Shown: piece after piece, positions 50,509 through 61,700 of the stretch | Layout: each line of letters starts with the position of its first letter | How positions within the stretch are numbered: the first letter of the stretch is position 1 | Translations under genes and position numbers: made by a program | The notes under the pieces: generated by a model | Told to the model about the DNA's origin: nothing | The model's database searches: none | The model's input: the letters and a program-made list of their open reading frames with translations, nothing else | Assembly: GCF_000002235.5 (NCBI RefSeq) | Contig: NW_022145532.1 | Coordinates: forward strand, 62,001 to 126,000 | DNA: 64,000 bases | Source of the DNA: Strongylocentrotus purpuratus | Lineage: Eukaryota; Echinodermata; Echinoidea; Camarodonta; Strongylocentrotidae | Direction: 5' to 3'

Positions 50509-50881
50509 GGTAAGAGCAGGCGCGTACACAGGGGGGGGGGGTTAAACCCCCCCTCAACCCCCCTAAAACCCTCCCCCTCCCCCTTTGCATTTTTTAAAAT
50601 TTTTTTATTAAACAAAAAACAAACAAAACAAAAAAATATTCCCATGGCTGACCTAAAAAAGCTGACCTTACCCCCCCCCCCCCCAACGGAGCAAAATGCC
50701 GAATTTTCAAATTTCGAGACCAAAAAAAAAAAAGTGTTCTCTTACCCCCCCCCCCCCCCCCCCCCCCCCCCCGCTTATTCAGCGGCTGGCTGAGTCGTTG
50801 CGAAATTTTCGACCCGTTTTATAAATGTTAAACCCCCCCCCCCTTGAAAAAAATCCTGCGTACGCGCCTGGGTAAGAGCAG
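50509..50881. mobile_element. C-run-rich insertion with 11-bp target duplication
   Basis: GGTAAGAGCAG occurs at 50509-50519 and again at 50871-50881. Between them the ends are inverted: GCGCGTACACAGG on the left and CCTGCGTACGCGC on the right. Next to both ends are TTAAACCCCCC runs. The interior holds several C runs (50671-50684, 50743-50772) and A-rich stretches. The element is about 350 bp. It resembles widespread invertebrate non-autonomous elements starting GCGTAC(G/A)CAGG, but I cannot name the family. Confidence 0.7.
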
Positions 50882-51499
50882 CCCCCCCCCCCCTTTCGTG
50901 ATACATGCCCTCTCATAGAAAAAATTATCGATATGATTTTCCAATGTTTAACTTCCTTCTTTTTATTTTATTTCCACGTCCCAATCCCCTTTCCTAATTT
51001 AGAAATGTCTTGGCCGTTTGGCTCCTCTTGTTTGTTTGTTTGTGTGTTGTTGTTTTTTGTTTTTTTCCGAAAAATCTTAAAAAACAATAATACAGTATAT
51101 CAGCATCAAAGACTTAGATAACAATAATAGAATGATAATTGCTCTGTTCTTCCATGGAATCTTAAACATGCGACTACGACACATCATCCATCCAAGGTGT
51201 AATACATGGCAGTAACAAAGAAAAAAAACATCCGATGTACAGTGTATCCCAAAATGAAATTTTCAAACTTTTAAAAACGAGTTTGTTGTCATGGGTTATA
51301 GAAAACAAAGGGTGAACAGGGGTTTTAAAACACGTGCAGATATCTGTATTGATCGGAGCTCTTCTAGATCTCTAAGGTAGTTGAGATAATTTTGGAAAAA
51401 TAATTGTCATATACTTTCATTCCTTCTTGATAATGTGTCATATAGTGCCTCAATATTATCCTTCATTTGATGCAAAACACCCACGGACAAGTACCTTAC
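50882..51499. other. no feature seen
   Basis: Non-coding, starting with a C run at 50882-50893. Confidence 0.5.
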
Positions 51500-52432
51500 T
51501 ACACTGTCGCTCATAAAGGTGGAATATTTTTTTTTAATTCCAATTTATGGAATTATTTAAAAAATAATTTAAAAATAATAGATCTAGATAATAGTATACA
51601 TTCTCAGATTTTATTGAATAATAATTTGCCAATGTGTGTTTTGCGTGACTGCTAAAGCATGTGTATGCTACTATGCTTATTAACTAGGGGACCTATGCCC
51701 TTAAGTCATAAATGACAGTAATCAGGATTAATGCCCCACAAAAGGGCACTAATATAGCACATCGATACGGTTTTGATCCTGGGGCCTCACTATTACGAGG
51801 CCATTGTTTTGTCACTGAACCATGACTGTACGCAGCGGGGGCTAGGGTAGGGGGCAGTTTCCATAAATTAAAAAAAACACAGAAAATGCAATAAATTTTC
51901 AATAATTTATTGCATTTAACCCCGGTGCCTAACATAACAAAAAATTCTGTGTGCCCATGCCTTGAGCCATAATGCATGGCCGTCCAGAGGATTTTTTATG
52001 TTGGGGGACCGGGGTAAAATGCAATAAATTATTGAAAATTTATTGCATTTTCTGTGGGTTTTTTTATTTATGGAAACTGCCCCCTACCCTAGCCCCCGCT
52101 GCGTACAGTCATGGTCCAGTGACAAACAATGGCCTCGTAATGTGAGGCCCCAGGATCAAAACCGTGTCGATGTGCTATATTAATGCCCTTTTGTGGGGCA
52201 TTAATCCTCATTACTGTCATTTATGACTTGAGAGCGTAGGTCCCCTAATTAATAAGCATTGTAGCATACACATGCTTTAGCAGTCACGCAAAACACACAT
52301 TGGCAAATTATTATTCAATAAAATCTGAGAATGTATACTATTATTTATATCTATTATTTTTTAATGATTTTTAAAATAATTCCATAAATTGGGGTAAAAC
52401 TAAAATATTCCACCTTTATGAGCGACAGTGTA
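51500..52432. mobile_element. 933-bp palindromic element, Tc1-like ends with tRNA-like cores
   Basis: A TA precedes CACTGTCGCTCATAAAGGTG at the left; CACCTTTATGAGCGACAGTG precedes TA at the right. The arms (about 51502-51930 and 52005-52430) are nearly identical inverted copies with only scattered differences, around a spacer of about 75 bp. Each arm carries a tRNA-like segment: TCATGGT(C/T)CAGTGAC, a GGCCTCGTAAT...GAGGCC hairpin, then GGATCAAAACC as a B-box-like motif. The ends match the style of Tc1-family inverted repeats. Confidence 0.8.
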
Positions 52433-52498
52433 GTTACGAGTCATTTCTATAACTTAACTTTATGTAATGTTATTATAATGTATCCATGCTTCACCTTT
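52433..52498. other. short spacer
   Basis: Spacer between the palindrome and the pyrimidine tract. Confidence 0.5.
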
Positions 52499-52519
52499 CT
52501 TTCTCTCTCCCTCCCTCCA

Positions 52520-52551
<32 letters not shown>

Positions 52552-52590
52552 CTGCTTCTATCTTTCTCGTTCTCTCGCTCGATTTCGATT
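52499..52590. repeat. (CT)n pyrimidine tract
   Basis: Simple repeat that explains the Ser/Leu-rich frame. Confidence 0.9.
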
Positions 52591-54491
52591 CCTCTTCCCG
52601 GTAGTCTGTATCCAACATAATTTACATAAAGCTGTCAAAACATTGCTCAATATCCAATATCTTTCCAAATGTATACAACAGTTTAGAAAAATAATCGAAT
52701 ATACTTCACTCCATAATGCAGTAGATTCTATTTTTTAATACAACGGCATTCACCGAACGCTGAATAGGAACAGAATATAGACAGAAGTCGCCCGGGTGCA
52801 TAAATATACATCTAAACTTTAATTTCAATCGACTAGAAATAAATATTTTTTTAAAGCAATATAATACAGAACACGCAACATAAAGAAAATACGTTTGTTA
52901 TCATCATGATGCGAACTTTGTTTTACCATGATTGATATTCAAGCGTATCAAAATAATTTAATTGAAAAAAAAGTGCATATATTCAGAAAAAGATACAGAT
53001 GCTATAATTTATGTCAATTATTTTTCCTTCTGTACTAACATGTACTAACAAAATATTGGTTAATATAAGGCCTAATTGTAGATTTCATGAATAGACAGGC
53101 AATTATTGTTGTAGTCGTAGTAAAGACTTTTGAAGATGGCAACAATTCTGGCTTGGTATTGTACTACATGTTATGAACAGTGTTGGTGAAATTATAGATA
53201 AAACGGGGTTACTTTTGTTGAAATAATTTTGGGATATAATTGCTATTGAGGTGGACTACAAAGAAAAGAGTTTTCTCAGACTGCCCCTCCTTATTCTGCT
53301 TCTATACCTTTATTTGAATCATAAAGACAGGATAAAGGCGGATTTGTTTAAATCCTTACAGCTAGTAATTACATGAAAACTCATCAAGAACGTGGACAAT
53401 AAACGTTCTCATACCCGAGTCAGGAGAATTATGTTCTTTTTTTTAGAATCCAACGTCTCGGTGATGGATATGAATATATGAAACGGGGATATAGTTAAAT
53501 ATCTTTTGATAGCATAGATGAACGACACAGTCGGATTTACACAGTTTCAAAAGCCTATATTTGGGCGATGGTGGCGTTAATTAAAATAACTATAGTACAC
53601 ATCTTTATAATTACTTTTATTTTTCAATGAGTGGTAGAACAACAACCATGACGTAAGTAATGTTTGAGCATGGTAGGACTTGCTTATTTCCTCTGGAAAT
53701 AATTACTAGAGCTGAATATAAAAAATGATAAATATTCAAGTGCTAATATAACAGAAGTAATAACAGTTTGTATTGAACTTCTTATTTCATAAAATGATTC
53801 ATATGCATGCCACTCTCTCCTAGGTACAGTGTGTGTATTTCATTATTTACATTGCTTAATGTTATGCCATGACATTACCCTAATACCAATTCAAAATGCT
53901 TGAAATTAAATGGAATGTTCTCGCGATATATCTATTGGAGCTCACTTTACATTCAATTTAATGAATTAAAATCAATGACAACAACAACAACGAAATAGAC
54001 ATAAAAATTCAAGATGATCAGTAATTAGAGTGCTATAAACGGATTGCTATGAATGCATCTTCTATGATTTAGACTATATTCCATTTTGAGTATGATCGCA
54101 TGGTGGGAATCAAACAATATTTAAGAAAATAATAACACCAATGTACATAATATTTTAGACTTTTTAAATGCCAATATTTACGAAGGTCACTATTATTGAT
54201 TGATACTTTATTATATTGAAGATTTTATTCATTGACTAAATGAATACATTTCGTATATTTTCATGAGCTAAACATTTATGAAATTCATTATCAATAATTT
54301 GAATTTCTATAACTGAGACCAAAAATAACTCCTGATACCCTAATCAATGTGTTATCACCTTATTAAATATATTGCTGGGCCGTTCATTCTATTTTAAATC
54401 TTAAAAGGAAGCCTAATTTTTCGTTTCTTATCAACATAAAGTTGATAAACTAACCAATATATCAAATCGATTTCACACTGAATTGTTTTTT
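52591..54491. other. no gene seen
   Basis: AT-rich non-coding sequence. Its right end would be the region just beyond the 3' end of the prokineticin-like gene. Confidence 0.5.
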
Positions 54492-54510
54492 TTTATTTCA
54501 CATTTTTATT
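54492..54510 (-). promoter_or_regulatory. poly(A) signals of the prokineticin-like gene
   Basis: Two minus-strand AATAAA hexamers (54505-54510 and 54492-54497) lie about 70 to 85 bases after the stop codon at 54577. That spacing would give a short 3' UTR. Such hexamers are common in AT-rich DNA, so this is support and not proof. Confidence 0.4.
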
Positions 54511-54576
54511 TTTTCAAAGGTTCTGTGTCACAAAGGACTCTTTTCATGTGCACCATCTCCATGGACACACACCAAG

Positions 54577-54813
54577 CTACTTATCACTTATTAGATCGCA
54601 CCCTCCTCGTCTATGTCCTACACATGCTAGATGCTGCTTACAAGGACAGAAGTGCCCATTCCTCTGTCCGCCCCACATATGGGGCATACTATAGGAATTA
54701 CAAGCAGCGTTGAGTTCTCCCAAAGCTTTACACACCCAGAATGGACCCATGACTGATTTTGCGCAGCAAGCCGGCCGATCTAACCTTGCGCAGTCGTCGT
54801 CTGTTTCACACGT
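54577..54813 (-). CDS. prokineticin/astakine-like (AVIT) domain, terminal exon
   Basis: The exon encodes about 78 residues with ten cysteines: C-x5-C-x7-CC-x10-C-x9-C-x17-C-x-C-x5-C-x7-C. This is the pattern of prokineticins, astakines and the related colipase/Dickkopf fold. Close matches to the prokineticin family are CCAKS, C-x2-LG-x5-C (CKALGELNAAC) and HFCPCKQHLAC; CPC favours prokineticin over Dickkopf. Family members are small secreted signals, acting through G-protein-coupled receptors in vertebrates and on blood-cell production in arthropods. Their action here is inferred. A 3' splice site (gtcatcggcgcag, 54814 upward) sits just before the first Cys, where vertebrate genes also have a border. 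An in-frame ATG at 54826-54828 gives no signal peptide, so an upstream exon is expected. The N-terminal AVITG of vertebrate forms is absent from this exon. The stop is TAG at 54577-54579. Confidence 0.78.
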   Translation of the reverse strand, partial: TCETDDDCARLDRPACCAKSVMGPFWVCKALGELNAACNSYSMPHMWGGQRNGHFCPCKQHLACVGHRRGGCDLISDK

Positions 54814-54943
54814 CTGCGCCGATGACATCACGGAATCAGCGAGAGAAGGCACCAATTAGAATGTTGTGGATGTCGTATTAAGGCGTCATGGCAACGATGT
54901 GTGTGTGTAAAGTGAGAAAGAGAGGGAGAAAGGGAAACAAAGA
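54814..54943. other. putative intron end upstream of the prokineticin-like exon
   Basis: On the minus strand this holds a pyrimidine-rich stretch (CTTTCCCTTTCTCCCTCTCT) about 90 to 130 bases before the proposed splice site, and a second one nearer (CCTTCTCTCGCTG). Confidence 0.4.
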
Positions 54944-55159
54944 AATTGAATTTCATTAGTCAGATATTCAATTCAATTCAATTCAAGTCATTTTTATTTT
55001 TGTTTCCAACAAAACATAACAAATCAATTATAATCATTTACAACAATTAGTAATTGAATTTCATTAGTCAGATATTCAATTCAATTCAATTCAAGTCATT
55101 TTTATTTTTGTTTCCAACAAAACATAACAAATCAATTATAATCATTTACAACAATTAGT
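54944..55159. repeat. perfect 108-bp tandem duplication
   Basis: Copies 54944-55051 and 55052-55159 appear identical. Each contains CAGATATTCAATTCAATTCA and TTTGTTTCCAACAAAACATA. The (ATTCA)n-rich sequence resembles 3' ends of non-LTR elements. Complete identity means a very recent duplication or an assembly artefact. Confidence 0.85.
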
Positions 55160-57207
55160 AAGGAAAACATATTGGAAACAGAGGGGTCCACTAAAAAGCA
55201 ATGCTTGTACAATTGTGGACCCCTCAAATGATCGTTAGGAATATACGGTTCCTGTATAAACATACATAGCATTTGTTCATTGCAGTTTGACTTGATCTTT
55301 GCTTGATCATTGCTTGAGATCATTCCTTTATTCTTTTACACTTTCACACAAATGAAGCGAGCAAATATCTATATTTCATGACCGTACATGTACCTAATAA
55401 TTTTTGCATTGGTGCAAAATAACACAATTAATTTCTTCCGTTTTGTATAAACACATAATATGCTTCTCATATTTCATATATAAAAAGAAGAGAATATAGA
55501 GCTCATTTAACATTATGGCTATCCTCATAGAGTGGAGGTTAAACTGAATGAAGATTTGGTTATGTTTACAATGCCCTTCTTCAATCAATAATATTCTTAT
55601 ATCAAAGTCCTGCCTTGATCAAGCCATGCTAAGAAATATTTTCACAATCATAGATTAGTTACCTAACTGGCAAACAAGTAGTGTAGATTTGTTATATTGT
55701 GCTCAACTTCATAATGTTATTAATGTGTTGCTTGGTTACGAAGAAAATGTAACCTGAACTGGATTTCTGACATTTGAAAGCCTAATGTGTTTTGCATAAT
55801 TCATAAGTATTTTACATTGGAGATCAATTAAGATACACGTTTGCATGAAGCTGTCTCGATTATGGTACTCTATTATCTCTTCCAACTCAGATTGTTTAGC
55901 TGGAAAAAAAGACAACAAGCAGCGTATCCAGCATTTACACACAAAAAAGGGGCGGAGTCATTCCAGGACGATGGGGGTGTTATCATCCTGATCAGCATTG
56001 TAGTTTTCTAGACACTTCGCAATTTGAATTGATTTTTTTTTTCTTCTGGGATCTCATACTGTAAGGTCCTAAGCAGGCATTCTTTTCGCTTTAGATAATA
56101 AATTGAACAACATATCAACGTGGTCAATTTTCTGAGAAAGAAAGATTTTTATCTTGTTATTTGTCGTCAAAATGTGAATATATTTTCAAGTGTCATGTCA
56201 TTTTCTGTATTGAGAATAGTATACTCTTTAAAACGAAAAGTAAATATTTACCATTAGTATCAATACATATTAAAAAAACCTGTTACAACTAAAATTTAGA
56301 AAAAAAGATACATCTATAAGAAATTCGACGATAAGGGAGAAAATCACTTTAATTGTTAATATTTTATTCTTATGCCGAGTATGTGTACGTTCGATTTGAT
56401 ATCAAAAATAAATTGTCGCTATTTGATGTAGATACAAGCTTGATCACGATGTCAAACATTACAAGTCAGATGCTGCAATAATCCCATTACCATGGACAAC
56501 TCACAAAGTTGTGTCTTCTGTGAAATACTTATGCATCTTACACTTCAAATTAACCTCTTTTTCAGTGTGTTTTTTGTTTAAAAGTTTTTTCTTCCTCGAC
56601 TTGAGTATTCGAAGATATTAATAAGTGGATGGTGTCATGTGTACTGTTAGTGTTATCATCATGATTGCCAAGTACGACGTCGGATTGTGTTTTTAGCGCG
56701 ACGCCGTAACTGTAAGACAATATCGCCCTTGGCTTGATATGGTGTCCGTGAAAAGGAAAGAGAATATCCATTTTTGCGAGCTGATGGTTTCACATGAGGA
56801 TTCGCATTTCATTACCGAAGAATTAAAAATAGATACCCGATCATTTCGGGTTTTCCGTCTGGAGTATAATGTGTGGGATTGTTCGCATTTCTAGACGATA
56901 TCGTGAAAATGGAACTGGAAATGGTAAAATGAGTCAACTATAAGAAAGAACGACGTGTTGGAAAAACGAAGTGTTGGAGATGTACTGAATTTTAGCCAGA
57001 ATTTAAAGAAATCTAGCCCCCAAAATAGTGGGAAAATTTCCACTTATTGAGAACACCTTCCAAACGTTAGATCATTGTAATCTCATCTGCAAGCCAGCAA
57101 GCGCACTTCTTATGCTCTAATAAAATCGTCCTTAGATAAATCAATCAAAATAACCCAAAATGAATAATCATAAAGATTATTAAGCATCACTTTGCCCTAA
57201 AATGTAT
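55160..57207. other. no gene seen
   Basis: AT-rich. None of the minus-strand frames here looks like a signal-peptide exon for the prokineticin-like gene. Confidence 0.5.
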
Positions 57208-57275
57208 AATAATAATATTTATTTAGAAATTCTATTCCGGGGTGCACTAATTATTACCCCGACTTGATTATCGTC
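57208..57275 (-). mobile_element. SINE fragment, minus strand
   Basis: ATAATAATAATATTTATTTA is followed by AATTCTATTCCG, GCACTAATTATTACCCCG, as in the left part of the 42.4-kb SINE. The remainder is missing. Confidence 0.55.
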
Positions 57276-57428
57276 AGCTTCTTTGTGTAAAACGATTCTT
57301 GCAAATGTTCTAATGATATTCTACAGTGGTCTTTATACTTATAATTAATAACATATCGCTGAATGATTTGTATGATATTATGCAAATTAAAATGTCTTGG
57401 ACATGACTTGTATACACTTCTGTAGTGT

Positions 57429-57487
57429 ATTATCCAAGACTTAATCATGCCTTCTTCTGTAGAAGGCATGATTAAGTCTTGCATAAT
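57429..57487. repeat. near-perfect 27-bp hairpin
   Basis: A 21-bp perfect stem (57435-57455 against 57461-57481) has a 5-base loop, TCTGT. Allowing one mismatch extends the stem through ATTAT/ATAAT to 27 bp. Confidence 0.85.
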
Positions 57488-57654
57488 TATGATATAACTT
57501 GTCTTCTAAAGTTGAAAAGTTTTCTCATGTTCTGCATGAATCCATTTTTGAAATGAAGTTTGAAAGGCGTATTGGACAATTTAAACCAATTTAACGATTA
57601 TCATGTATGGTGTTTATTTTCAATACACCGTTCCGGATGTAAAACAAAAGTGAA

Positions 57655-57842
57655 AGTCTTGGGTTCAATCCTCGGTACGACACATAATGCTTAAGCATCG
57701 TGCGTGCCTGTAAAATAGCGACTGATTAAAAAGCTCCCTAGGGAGTGGAGAATGTGAACACATTGTGTGCGTGAAAGCCAGACTCCGATGACCGGGTAAT
57801 ACATGTATCTGGATAGCATTGACAGGCAGAGTGTGTTGCAAT
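57655..57842 (+). mobile_element. SINE, plus strand, partial head
   Basis: The plus strand carries the B-box part of the head (GGGTTCAATCCTCGG), then GCTCCCTAGGGAGTGGAGAA, GTGAACACATTGTGTGCGTG and ATGACCGGGTAATACATG. These are the SINE body words seen reversed at 6.1 and 21.0 kb. It is one of only two plus-strand copies seen. Its 3' end runs into the (TAG)n tract. Confidence 0.7.
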
Positions 57843-57844
57843 TA

Positions 57845-57910
57845 TCATTATCATCACCATCATTAGTATTAGTATTATTTTTATATATAGCATAAGTAGT
57901 AATAGTAGGA

Positions 57911-57943
<33 letters not shown>

Positions 57944-58038
57944 CGTAGTACGTAGTAGTAATAGTAGAAGTGGTAGTGGTAGTGGTCATGGTAGTAGTGG
58001 TAGTAGTAGTATAGTAGTTGTAGTAGTAGTAGTAGTAA

Positions 58039-58079
<41 letters not shown>

Positions 58080-58107
58080 TTTGTAGTAGTAGTAGTAGTA
58101 GTAGTAA

Positions 58108-58148
<41 letters not shown>

Positions 58149-58152
58149 ATAA

Positions 58153-58199
<47 letters not shown>

Positions 58200-58257
58200 A
58201 TAATAGTAGTAACAGTAGCAGTAGTAGTAGAAGTATAAGTAGCAGAAGTAGTAGTAG
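57845..58257. repeat. (TAG)n microsatellite, about 410 bp
   Basis: Almost pure TAG units with a few TAA, GTG and TACG interruptions. Its start coincides with where the SINE tail is expected. The 191- and 230-residue minus-strand frames (poly-Tyr, poly-Leu) are its translation. Confidence 0.95.
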
Positions 58258-58757
58258 AGTAGGATACAGTAGAAGTCTGTTAACCATCCACACAATTTTT
58301 TTCTTCTTATCAAACTCTATTCGTATCCCAAATCTGACCCTCTCCTTACCCCGCGTCGACGTCATGAGCGTCCTCCTTTGCAACCCTTTTACTTCTCAAA
58401 CACGTTCTCCGCCCACTCAACTCCGTAGCTTCCGGAATCTTCCATAGTCCATTCCGATAGTGAACTTTTTTGTATCTGTTAGGTATCAAAGACATACAAC
58501 CTTAACACAACTTTAACACTTCTGTAGTAGTCTTAATCACACCCTCCTTCGCATTCGCATATTAACAGGACAATTCAAATGAGTATTACCTACAGAGTCC
58601 TAACCGTTCATGACAAATCTAGTCAATTGTAGTTGTTTCATGTCTTAAAATCTTAATTGGATTATTATAGACGTATACCTACAGTTGGAATTGCGCCTGG
58701 GGTGTCGCATGCCGAAATACCAACTTTGAGTCGCTACAATTTGAGAGCGAACGAATC
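58258..58757. other. no feature seen
   Basis: Non-coding spacer. Confidence 0.5.
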
Positions 58758-58797
58758 GGGTGAGCAGGGACTTGGGATAAGTCCCTGGGGTGAGCAA
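58758..58797. repeat. hairpin between short direct repeats
   Basis: CAGGGACTT and AAGTCCCTG form a stem around GGGAT, with GGGTGAGCA occurring as a direct repeat at both outer ends. Confidence 0.6.
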
Positions 58798-61700
58798 AAA
58801 ACAAAATTATACTAGAAAAAAAAATAGAAAAAAATTTAAATATAGCACATTATTATTTTTATTATTATTATACACCTTGAAACAGTACCATGATTACTAT
58901 TATGGGATGGAAGTTTGATAGATTATTCAATCAATTTTGCCATAAAGTTGACAAAAAGTTCAAATAAATATATAATATATAATTGCACAACCTTACAGAA
59001 AGAAAAGAAGCTTAAAAAGCACTGATACTGAAAAATTAACCTACTTCAATCCTGACTTTTTGTATATACCTTGTTCCCTTTTTCTTCTATGTATGTCTCA
59101 CTTCATCTGTTTCTTTTCCTTTCTCTCTCCTCTTTCTCCCGCCTTTCTCCCTTCTCTTCTCTCTCCCTTTTCCTCTTTGTTCACTGATTTTTCCCTTCAA
59201 CGAAGTTTTCAATTGACTATAAATGTTATCGTGTTCAAAAGGGAAAAAACTGCCGACCTCTTAGAGAGCTAACTTTTCTCTTTCTTGACATTTAATGGTG
59301 TGGTGCCTTTTCTTCTTTCTCTCTTTCTTTCTTTTTTTTCCCTGCGAAGATCTCGAATGACGAAAACTAATCCACGCGAATCCTCTTATCCAAGGGACAC
59401 TCAGCTTCTAACAGGGCTAGCTGAAGGTAGAATACTGGCATAGTCGTATTACAACTTTAAAAAGGCAAGTAGGGCAACTGAAGAAAAACGTAATGAAAAA
59501 ACACAAATAGAATAAGAATGAGCGAGGGATAGAAAGAACGGGACCTCGACACTTTCGTATGTAAATCACTCCGAAGAGAGGAACAACCGTCGTGTGTACA
59601 TCCACGCAATGATCATTGATGGTGAGCCAGCGCTAAAGGCAACCATTTAAAACTTGATTCCCAAATAGAATTTGGTGATATGAAATGATGACGCCGCGAA
59701 TGTTCTTCCTGATAATTTGGCTAAACTACACAGAATTTGACCTGATAATGTAACCTTCTATAGACAACAATTCCGGAAGGCTTAACATACAGTGTGCCAA
59801 CTACAGTGTACATGTTATTACATAGTTTTTTTCTTTTCAATTCTTCTTTATTACCACTTCTGTCCTTCTCTTGAATATCATTGGTCGAATTCATAACGGG
59901 CACTTGAGAATCAAGTCCTTATCACTTGAGAGCGAATCGCATCCCTGTATAGATCGTTACTAGTCACTCAAGAGCATCTACGCCTATATCCCTCCAGGGT
60001 ATGTCACCGACCCGTATCCCATCCATGAACATTTTCCTCAGCACGAGTTATATCCTAATGGACGTGATTTTATACGGGTGGTGATGGGTCCCGCCTCGGG
60101 GCTTCGCTCATATATTTTCTGCCGACGTAACTAGACAGCAATTTTGAGATTGATGCACTGACTTGGTCTCCTTTATGTCTCTTGTTCGACTCTCTCGATC
60201 TGTCATATTTCTATTACGACATTACGCAAGGTCCTTATGTGGCTCTCAGGCTAAAACCAGTTTAATTATGTTGAACGCCAATCAAAATCGACTCGAACAA
60301 ATTAGTGTTCGTACTGAAGGCTATATACAGTCAAGGCAGACCTCATAACGGAATACAGAATAAGCATTTGCATTGTGAGATTTTCACATACTTCCAAAAG
60401 CTGAATCTGCCGGGTAAGAAAAATGCCAAGTCATTTCCAAACAAATGAGAATGGAATGACATTGAGATCATGGCCCCGGTATAGCAGTCATCTTTCTTCT
60501 CTAAATTTCGTAATACTCCTCGCTTGAAGGAAACATTTTTAGCCCCTTAGAATGGGGATTATCTTGCTCTCTATCAACTAAAATCGCCAACACTGCCTTA
60601 GGAGATTATATATAAATCGGAAAAGTGGATTTTGATTACTCCATTCATCGACCTAACTGATACAAATTACCCGCAAGAAAGGTAATCTGAATTACTTTTT
60701 AAAATACTCCGAAAACCTATTACGACGGTGAACATGACGTATTACGTGAACGTGTGTTTCTAAGAAAATGTTTGATCTAATTGGAATGAAATACATCTGA
60801 GAAGGGATTGGTCAATTTCATCCAGTGTCATCTGTCCCACTAGGATGTAGGTCAGATGACCAATCAATTTTTTTTAATAATTTGAGCAGAATAAATAACC
60901 AAATCGGACATTCTTGCGATGACATAATAGGTCTGGCACACACAAACAAACGAAGAAAGTGATTAAGTGTTTAGAATGGGCAATGACAGTAAAGAGATTG
61001 TAAGAGCTTCACAAAGAGAATGACTGAAGAAATTAAGCGCATATTATGATAACCCTTCTATTTCTTCAGCAGATTTTTTAATTAATATTCTTGATAGTGC
61101 GTTATCAGTTACATTTTTGTTTTAATGTGAACATTTTTATTATCATGACATTGTGTATACGTTCAAGAAAAATCTTTTATTTTGTAAAATGTAATTTGAT
61201 TTGTATGTTTTGCAGAAAGAAAGAAAAATCAATTCAATTCAGTTTTAAAAAAACTTTTGAATTTGTGTTTACTTAATGACATGAATAGATCATGTTACAT
61301 GAAAATAAACTTTATAGTTTTGAACTCTTTTCTCTCCTTCCTACTGACATAATAAACAATAGTACACGACAATAAACTTAATATTTTCAAAATCTGTTAA
61401 ACTCCTTCCTAATGACCTGATGATAAAAATAGAGCATAGTACTTAAAAAAAAAAAAACTTTATATTTTAAAACATTTTATTCTCCTTCTATTATGTCCAC
61501 AATGATTACATTCTACGTGCACTAATTGTGTAAAGTCGTGGTTTCATAAGCGGCAATTACTTCCTACCATTTTGGTACGTCAACATTTCATGTCCATTGC
61601 CCCTATCGTATACATTTCATCATATCCTAAAGGCATTATCATCATAATACAACAGTTATTAGAAGGTTCTCTATTTTTGTTCTCCTTGTGCGCATTCACG

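Noticed and set aside
55160..57500. Search for the signal-peptide exon of the prokineticin-like gene
   Set aside because: No minus-strand frame here combines an ATG, a hydrophobic core and a donor in the right phase; the exon may be outside the window.
57691..58383. Open frames of 191 and 230 residues, the longest in the window
   Set aside because: They are translations of the (TAG)n microsatellite (poly-Leu, poly-Tyr).
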